26,869 nucleotides of DNA from Bacteroidales bacterium UBA1756. GTDB lineage: Bacteria > Bacteroidota > Bacteroidia > Bacteroidales > WCHB1-69. The stretch lies in assembly GCA_002314795.1 (NCBI GenBank), contig DCHI01000051.1, positions 13,330 to 40,198 of the forward strand, read 5' to 3'. Positions 24,480 through 26,869 of this stretch are shown here, piece by piece (position 1 is the first letter of the stretch; every line of letters begins with the position of its first letter). The translations under genes were made by a program, and so were the position numbers. The notes beneath the pieces were generated by a model. That model worked only from the letters and a program-made list of their open reading frames with translations, was not told the DNA's origin and made no database searches.

Positions 24480-24794
24480 ATGATTGATATTTTTGCCACG
24501 TCAGGAAATAGCATTGGGGCGCAGATGGAAAGTCTGGCCGCACGGGTGAAGCTGCGTCGGTTAGAGTTGAACCTGTCGCAAGCAGGACTTGCTAAACGCG
24601 CCGATCTTCCGCTCCCAACCTACCGATTGTTTGAACAAACGGGGAAAATTTCACTTCACGGATTGTTACAGATTGCCTTCGCACTCAATTGCCTTCAGGA
24701 TTTTGACGAACTTTTTTCTCAAAGACAATTTGCAACGTTGGATGAAGTGCTTGATAATAAAGATATTAAACGTAAATACGGTAGAAAACAATGA
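24480..24794 (+). CDS. HipB-like XRE-family antitoxin/repressor
   Basis: This 104-residue protein carries a helix-turn-helix of the XRE/Cro type at about residues 20-75: LAARVKLRRLELNLSQAGLAKRADLPLPTYRLFEQTGKISLHGLLQIAFAL. It is cited here in outline; the key recognition segment is LSQAGLAKRADLPLPTYRLF. The FEQTGKISL motif is frequent in HipB-type regulators of Bacteroidota. In hipBA pairs HipB binds operator DNA, represses the operon and holds the HipA kinase inactive. The last four bases overlap the hipA start (ATGA), the hallmark of translational coupling. The ATG at 24480 lies 20 bases after a -7 box. An internal Met16 is a less likely start. Confidence 0.88.
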   Translation: MIDIFATSGNSIGAQMESLAARVKLRRLELNLSQAGLAKRADLPLPTYRLFEQTGKISLHGLLQIAFALNCLQDFDELFSQRQFATLDEVLDNKDIKRKYGRKQ

Positions 24795-25870
24795 ATGCGA
24801 AGGTTCAAAAGATTGAAGTTTGGATGCAGGAACAACTTGTCGGACAGATGGGCTTGACTGCAAATGGCCTTTGTGCATTCGAGTATTCCGGCGAATGGTT
24901 GAAAAAGGGCTTTTCGATTTCTCCGTTTGAACTCCCGTTGACTACAGGTGTTAAAATAGCGCAGCGCCATCCGTTTGAAGGCGGTTTCGGCGTCTTTGAT
25001 GATTGCCTTCCTGATGGTTGGGGCCGTCTTATCCTTTCTCGTTATCTTGAAACGCAGGGAGTCCCTGCCGGCAAACTTGACATTTTGCAACAGTTGTGTC
25101 TTGTTGGAAGCAACGGGCGAGGTGCGTTGGAATTTCGTCCCGACAAAAGTATAACAACGACGGAGGATTATTTGAGTTTCAGTCGGTTGGCTGCTGAAGC
25201 GGAAGCTGTTTTGGCTAATGACTCCTACTATGGAGAAAATTTGCAAGAGTTGGTACAACGCGGAGGTTCTCCTGGTGGCGATCGTCCCAAAATTTTCATC
25301 AAAGATGATGGCGCCGAGTGGCTGGTGAAATTTCGTGCCAAGTATGATCCGAATAACATCGGAGAAGTGGAGTTCCGTTATGCTCAATTGGCTGAAAAAT
25401 GCGGTATTGAGATGATGCCGTGTCGTCTGTTTGATGGGCAATTCTTTGGAACCCAACGTTTTGATAGGCAGAAAGGGAGGCGCCAGCATATCATTAGTGC
25501 GGCGGGACTTTTATGCGCAGATTATCGTCTGCCTTGTATCGATTATCGTCATATTTTTCAACTCGCATCTTCTTTAACTCATTCTTTATCTGAATTATGG
25601 AGAGTTTACAGATTGATGTGCTTCAACGTGCTGATTGGGAACAAAGACGACCATTCTAAAAATTTTGCTTTTATTTACGACGAGGGCTGGCAGCTCGCTC
25701 CTGCATTCGATTTGTTGCCTTCTGACGGACTGAATGGTTATCATACTACCTCCGTCAACGACTCCATTACTCCACAAAAAGCCGACTTGCTCGCTTTGGC
25801 CAAAGCTTTTGATTTGGATAAAAAAACGGCTGATTCTATCTATGAAAATATGGCGAAAATGCTTGAGTAG
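24791..25870 (+). CDS. HipA-family serine/threonine kinase toxin
   Basis: This 359-residue protein matches the HipA family in a compact form (E. coli HipA is 440). The N-terminal coupling domain (1-115) includes FELPL, PFEGGFGVFDDCLPDGWGRL and LVGSNGRGALEF. The kinase part has the HipA phosphate-binding loop RGGSPGGDRPK (157-167), the ATP lysine context EWLVKF (177-181), the catalytic loop GNKDDHSKN (283-291, catalytic Asp286, Asn291) and the metal-binding PAFDLLPS (Asp307). In known systems the kinase phosphorylates glutamyl-tRNA synthetase, or another synthetase, and causes growth arrest. All catalytic elements are present, so it is probably active. It overlaps hipB by 4 bases and is followed after 30 bases by an ADP-ribosylglycohydrolase gene with no promoter box between. 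Confidence 0.92.
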   Translation: MNAKVQKIEVWMQEQLVGQMGLTANGLCAFEYSGEWLKKGFSISPFELPLTTGVKIAQRHPFEGGFGVFDDCLPDGWGRLILSRYLETQGVPAGKLDILQQLCLVGSNGRGALEFRPDKSITTTEDYLSFSRLAAEAEAVLANDSYYGENLQELVQRGGSPGGDRPKIFIKDDGAEWLVKFRAKYDPNNIGEVEFRYAQLAEKCGIEMMPCRLFDGQFFGTQRFDRQKGRRQHIISAAGLLCADYRLPCIDYRHIFQLASSLTHSLSELWRVYRLMCFNVLIGNKDDHSKNFAFIYDEGWQLAPAFDLLPSDGLNGYHTTSVNDSITPQKADLLALAKAFDLDKKTADSIYENMAKMLE

Positions 25871-25900
25871 TAGTAATATATAACAATTAAATATAAACGT

Positions 25901-26713
25901 ATGTTAGGTAGCATCATTGGCGACATTGTAGGCAGCATCTACGAATTTCGCAACATCAAGACAAAAAAATTCCAACTTTTTCAGCCGCGTATGGAATTCA
26001 CTGACGATAGTGTCCTTACGGTTGCTACGGCAGACTGGCTGTTGAACGGCGGCGAAGTTGCTGCGTATTATGCCCGATATACGGCCGCTTATCCGTCTCC
26101 GATGGGCGGTTATGGCACGAGTTATTTACAGTGGGCGCACAACTACAACCGCCACGGTTTTGCGGCGCCGTACAATAGTTGCGGCAATGGAAGTGCTATG
26201 CGTATCGGTCCGGTGGGCTGGGCTTTCGGCACGGAAGAAGAAGTGATGTCCAAGGCCAAAGAGAGTGCGGAATGTACGCATAATCACCCGGGTGGCATTG
26301 CGGGGGCACAAGCCACCGCCCTCTGCATCTTGTGGGCCCGCCAGAAAAAAAGTAAAGAATTTATCACTCAGGAGATTGAAAAACGCTTCGGTTATGACTT
26401 GTCACTTTCGGTAGAGGAATTGCAAACCGTCTATTCGTGGAGCGGAATGCCTGACTCAGAGTGGCAAGGAGGAACTTGTCAAGGTTCTGTCCCACAAGCA
26501 ATTGTATGTGCATTGAAAGCCACCGATTTTGAAGATGCCGTCCGCAATGCCATCAGCATCGGTGGTGATTCCGACACAATCGGTTGTATCACCGGCAGCA
26601 TTGCAGAAGCGCTCTACGGAATCCCGCAGAACATCCGTGACAATGCAATGTCCTATTTGGATGCAAAAGTAAAAAACGTTGTGACGGCATTTGAGGAAAA
26701 ATATCAGCAATGA
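25901..26713 (+). CDS. ADP-ribosylglycohydrolase family protein (DraG-like)
   Basis: This 270-residue protein shows the DraG/ARH motif set: GDIVG at residues 7-11, the metal-binding FTDDS (33-37), NGSAMR (96-101), THNHP (126-130) and GGDSDTIG (221-228). The paired acidic clusters bind two divalent metals, and the enzyme removes ADP-ribose from modified protein residues or hydrolyses related ADP-ribosyl compounds. Length is close to the usual 270-300. It follows hipA by 30 bases with no visible promoter or terminator between, suggesting one transcript. No ADP-ribosyltransferase or nitrogenase gene lies in the window, so its substrate is unknown. It may be housekeeping NAD/ADP-ribose metabolism, or it may reverse ADP-ribosylation as an immunity or regulatory partner. 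Confidence 0.9.
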   Translation: MLGSIIGDIVGSIYEFRNIKTKKFQLFQPRMEFTDDSVLTVATADWLLNGGEVAAYYARYTAAYPSPMGGYGTSYLQWAHNYNRHGFAAPYNSCGNGSAMRIGPVGWAFGTEEEVMSKAKESAECTHNHPGGIAGAQATALCILWARQKKSKEFITQEIEKRFGYDLSLSVEELQTVYSWSGMPDSEWQGGTCQGSVPQAIVCALKATDFEDAVRNAISIGGDSDTIGCITGSIAEALYGIPQNIRDNAMSYLDAKVKNVVTAFEEKYQQ

Positions 26714-26845
26714 TTATTCTTTTAATGGTATATAAATTATTGATGAACAATATTTTATAGTAGATAAATTATGCAGGAAGTTATTAGTGTCCGATAAAGT
26801 AAAATGTATCGCTTCACAATACGTGTTATCCTATTTTTTCGTTCA

Positions 26846-26869
26846 TTTTCTTTACTCGCATAAAGAAAA
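26846..26869. repeat. Perfect 9-base inverted repeat at the right edge
   Basis: TTTTCTTTA (26846-26854) and TAAAGAAAA (26861-26869) are inverted around CTCGCA and end exactly at the window edge. The rest of the 26714-26869 stretch is A/T-rich and holds no supportable gene. The repeat could be a weak hairpin or part of an element beyond the edge. Confidence 0.45.

Noticed and set aside
24791..25870. Split HipS-HipT arrangement
   Set aside because: The N-terminal coupling domain and kinase are in one continuous frame, so this is a standard HipA.
26714..26869. A gene beginning near the right edge
   Set aside because: Candidate starts at about 26771 and 26803 run into stops within a few to about 20 codons on the plus strand, and the minus strand gives only a very short frame.

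Overview
The window looks like a chromosomal piece of an anaerobic Bacteroidota, most likely Bacteroidales. Three signs support this. Most transcription units are preceded by a TAnnTTTG -7 element instead of a sigma-70 -10 box. Upstream leaders are A-rich and lack clear Shine-Dalgarno sequences. Two very large secreted proteins end in type IX secretion (T9SS) sorting domains, one type B (gliding-motility/CHU_C) and one type A (Por). No tRNA, rRNA, insertion sequence or CRISPR array was recognised. The longest gene-free stretch is about 250 bases.

Region 1 (1-5772, minus strand) is a tightly packed five-gene unit read leftward: an S9 prolyl-oligopeptidase-family lipoprotein, a Cys-rich signal plus three-helix membrane protein, an LptF/LptG-family permease, a GldA-like ABC ATPase, and a TPR plus PD40 envelope protein cut by the left edge. 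The theme is the cell envelope: peptide breakdown, lipid export and outer-membrane or motility-type assembly. A 2[4Fe-4S] ferredoxin (6024-6194) is read divergently.

Region 2 (6250-11794, minus strand) is core metabolism: a DUF362/4Fe-4S lipoprotein and recF, then acpP, fabF and rnc, followed by two small lipoproteins. It ends in a bidirectional hairpin terminator shared with the ferredoxin gene.

Region 3 (11795-19402) starts with a divergent promoter region holding seven copies of a 9-base tandem repeat. Two secreted surface proteins follow on the plus strand: a 1300-residue mosaic with a T9SS type B tail, and a 1064-residue protein with gingipain-adhesin-like modules and a T9SS type A tail.

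Region 4 (19502-22366) is single-chain glycine decarboxylase, gcvP, with its own promoter and terminator.

Region 5 (22463-26869) is more accessory in character: a HicB-like antitoxin with no HicA, an unrecognised 522-residue exported protein, a hipB-hipA toxin-antitoxin pair, and an ADP-ribosylglycohydrolase 30 bases behind hipA. The hipB-hipA-glycohydrolase run is the best candidate for an unfamiliar functional unit. The link is inferred from gene order only.
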